Shown one piece after another: positions 61,711 to 64,000 of a DNA stretch of 64,000 nt. Positions within the stretch are counted from its first letter, which is position 1; each line of letters begins with the position of its first letter. The position numbers and the translations under genes are program-made. Source of the DNA: Labyrinthula sp. Ha (taxonomy: Eukaryota > Sar > Bigyra > Labyrinthulida > Labyrinthulaceae); the NCBI GenBank assembly GCA_015227615.1, contig JAALGZ010000026.1, positions 124,001 through 188,000 on the forward strand, written 5' to 3'. The notes below the pieces were generated by a model. That model had not been told where the DNA came from. It ran no database searches and saw only the letters and a list, made by a program, of their open reading frames with translations.

Positions 61711-62992
61711 CTACAGTAAATTAATAGCTTCTTCCAAAGTATACACCTTGCGGGATCTAATATTTTCTAAACTGGTTGGACCATCAAGATTCAGTCTCAC
61801 TGGGTCAATTCTAAGGATATCATTCGATAAGTCAATATGCTGCTTTGAACTTCCTCTCAAACTAGAAGAATTGATCTCTCTACTCTCTGGCAAAATATAG
61901 TCATCTGCGACAGAGGTATCAACAGTATATCCAATATCTCTCAACATACCAAGACTCACTGCAGCTAAAGGAAAATTTGGTAGAAAGTCTTCATCAAGAG
62001 TATAGGTCATCAGGGCATTTTCAAACGTGTCTGAATCCAAGTGACCATCTAACTGAGATTGACCTACCCCCGCAGATTCATTAAAAACAGCCTCTCCCCC
62101 AATCATAGCTCCTTGGATAGGGATGAACATTTCTGGTTTTCCAGACAAATTCTCAAACTCTGTAACCCCTTCCACTCCAGTGTACTTGGGTTCATTTTCA
62201 GGATGAATTATTAGTTCTCCCTTATCAGTATACGAAAATACTTTATCTTCAATCACAGTAAAATTTGAAAGCAGATCTCCGTTGGGGCCAATAAGTAGTG
62301 TCCAAGTTATTCCAAACCCTAGAACATGCATCATCTCATGTAGAATTACAAATTCTAATATTTCTAACTTATCCATAAGTGCTGTATCAGCTGTATCGAA
62401 TACCATCACACCTGCAAGTGGCAAACCATTTTTCTCATTAATCATACAAACGTTAGCCTATGTATTAAGAAGAATTTAAGGGTACGAAACCAAGCATCCC
62501 CCGTTCTCCATCCATAGGTTGGAGAAGGGCTGCTACTACTAAGTCTTCAATATTTTCTCCTTCCTTGAACATAGTTGGATTATTCTGTCCTGCTACCCCA
62601 CATACTTCATGGAATTTATAATCTAATCCCGCCTTTCTATAGTAATTGTTTTCTGTTGTTGCTATTGCTTCTGAGAGTCTTGATGCAGCTTTCATAAATG
62701 CCATGCAATCCCTTTCTTTAGGTTTTACGTCAAATATGACTGAGATGTAATCAAAAGAGGCTGCCTTCACTCTTTCGCCTGCAGATGCGCGAGAACAGAC
62801 ATCGCCTATTTTATCCTGTTGAGATGATAATAGAGATTCCCCACCAACTGCTACTGTAAAGACACCTGCTACAACAGCAACTACAAACAACGAGCCGAAA
62901 ATAAATATTATGTTGCGCTGGAAGTTTTTTGACTTATTTTCCTGTGTGTGAGGAAATACGTGCTGGTCAATCACCGCTTCCTTGTTTTCCAT
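61711..62992 (-). CDS. Leishmanolysin-like metallopeptidase (M8), membrane-anchored
   Basis: Two exons (62992-62486 and 62457-61711) encode 417 residues. The N-terminus is cytosolic, followed by a single membrane helix (about 27-49), a type II topology. The peptidase domain contains MLGFANVCMINEKNGLPLAG, matching the block before the active site, then the zinc motif HEMMHVLGFG (His209, Glu210, His213). The third ligand is His308 in DGHLDSD, and ENALMTY supplies the Met-turn (Met319), as in M8 peptidases where (H/N)ELMT follows the third His. All catalytic elements are present. It is shorter than the roughly 550-600 of many relatives, with little C-terminal extension. It probably acts at the cell surface or in the secretory pathway. 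Ends with TAG directly followed by TAA. Confidence 0.9.
62458..62485 (-). other. Intron of 28 nt in the leishmanolysin gene
   Basis: Starts GTACCCTT, ends AATACATAG on the minus strand, phase 0, with a CTTAAT branch-like motif. Retention brings an early stop. Removal joins MLGF to ANVCMINEKNG. Confidence 0.9.
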
Positions 62993-63528
62993 TTGTTCTA
63001 TTTGTTAATGGAGGTTATCAATATTGAATAGCGTGTACTTCAAGTTATTTAAATATGTTGCAAGCACAGGAAAGATAATTTTTCTTCCTCAGACATGCTA
63101 TTATCCATACCGTTAATTTATTCTGATACATATACGTCGAATATTTTTAACCTCAAAACATAACAGAAAATCTATTTCTGTTAAACCCTTTTGTAAGATT
63201 TCAACGGTAATACAATATGCAGCTGGAGTACTCTGCTCTTCCATAAATCTCATATTAAGTATTTTAACATTCTGTTAATAGATTTAGAGTACTAACTCTT
63301 AATATACACAAAATGAAATAGAAAAGTTTAACTAGGTTTCGTGATAAGCAAGAGCTTCTAGTTATTTTGCTCTGCTTCAAAACATCTTCTTCTAAATTTA
63401 TAATTTGTTGAGGAGCTCAAAGATACAAACAAGAATATTGGTAAGTTAAACATCACATAAATAAAATGAATATAGCTAAGTTAACTACACCCTAGAGTAA
63501 GCTAAAGATATCAGCTCAGGAGAAGAGG
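62993..63528. other. Intergenic, upstream of the leishmanolysin gene
   Basis: AT-rich, no gene or clear regulatory motif seen. Confidence 0.5.
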
Positions 63529-64000
63529 ATGGGTTTCAACACAAAAATCTCGCCTAAGGTTGTTCTTTTAGCCTTTCTTATTGGATTTAAAATGAAGAAA
63601 GTCAATTAGAATTTTGGAAGAAGTGGTTTTCCGGTGCATCTTGCATATACGAATCCCGAAATTGAGAAGCTGTTTGAGTTGAATCTTCAGGAGAAAATCA
63701 TGATAGTAACAGTCGCCAACTCTGGTTTAGAAAATCCATATGTCAAATTATTGGCGATTAATGATGCTAAAGTTATATTGACCTGTAGAAATATGAAAAA
63801 ATGCAACGAAGCAAGAGAAATTATAGCTCAAGAAGATTTGGAACTTGGAGATCAAGATGAGAAAAGAAAAAAAGTTGAACTGAGGTTTTAAAAAGAAAAC
63901 TTGATTTCTATGGTGCTTGTCCTATGTTTCTTATCCTCTATCAATAGATTTGGGATTAAATTCCAGTCTGATTTCAAAAGCTTGCACTCTGTTATTTTAA
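63529..64000 (+). pseudogene. Broken short-chain dehydrogenase (retinol-dehydrogenase-like)
   Basis: One frame runs from an ATG at 63529 to the window edge. After a hydrophobic start (VVLLAFLIGF) it reads NLQEKIMIVTVANSGLENPY, where an SDR has (L/K)GKxxIVTGANSGIG, then AKVILTCRNMKKCNEAREII, matching the conserved AxVILACRNxxKxxxA block, and later LSSINRFGIKFQSDFKSLH, which fits the region before the NAG motif. The glycine-rich cofactor loop is lost (TGANSGIG has become TVANSGLEN). TAG at 63607 and TAA at 63889 interrupt the frame, so this is a pseudogene. It continues beyond the window. Confidence 0.75.

Noticed and set aside
61331-62479. Plus-strand frames opposite the leishmanolysin gene and just upstream
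   Set aside because: They are shadows of the minus-strand coding sequence or short chance frames.
1-64000. CRISPR arrays, rRNA genes or bacterial operon features
   Set aside because: None seen; the window is clearly eukaryotic nuclear DNA.

Overview
The window is nuclear DNA from a eukaryote, most likely a free-living or parasitic protist. It is AT-rich by eye and gene-poor, with coding islands separated by up to about 11 kb of non-coding DNA. Gene families are purely eukaryotic: Ras-superfamily GTPase, actin-binding ADF-H/villin-headpiece protein, gamma-tubulin complex subunit, heterotrimeric G-alpha, F-box/WD40, leishmanolysin and prolyl 4-hydroxylase. Six spliceosomal introns inferred from domain continuity are only 27 to 32 nt long, all GT...AG with T-rich bodies. 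Introns this short are known from ciliates, Blastocystis and chlorarachniophyte nucleomorphs, but the low gene density fits none of these well, so I do not name a lineage.

Layout. 1-2270: decayed LINE (reverse transcriptase to 3' zinc-finger-like end). 7.2-8.4 kb: Rab-like GTPase (minus, three exons). 11.3-14.5 kb: two minus-strand genes in tandem, a very basic IQ plus B-box protein and an unrecognised helical protein. 23.87-24.35 kb: a probable hAT-type MITE. 25.7-27.9 kb: ADF-H protein whose next exon encodes a villin headpiece. 28.9 and 36.8 kb: two copies of a tRNA-derived SINE. 37.95-42.4 kb: the densest island, with a prolyl 4-hydroxylase (plus), a tail-to-tail divergent kinase (minus) and, head-to-head with the kinase, a GCP4-like gamma-tubulin complex gene (plus). 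46.48-48.67 kb: a young hAT transposon with an exact 8-bp target duplication. 49.6 kb: a fragment resembling HPPK of folate synthesis. 52.9-55.9 kb: divergent G-alpha (plus) tail-to-tail with an F-box/WD40 gene (minus). 61.7-63.0 kb: membrane-anchored leishmanolysin (minus). 63.5 kb to the end: a broken short-chain dehydrogenase.

The genes do not form one pathway. Several belong to cytoskeleton and signalling (ADF-H/villin headpiece, GCP4-like, G-alpha, Rab-like GTPase, kinase). Both nucleotide-switch proteins have altered catalytic motifs. The points most worth a second look are: a possible choice between a villin headpiece and a CaaX-type C-terminus made by one intron; one in-frame UAG in the catalytic loop of an otherwise open kinase; the ultra-short introns; and the new SINE and MITE families.
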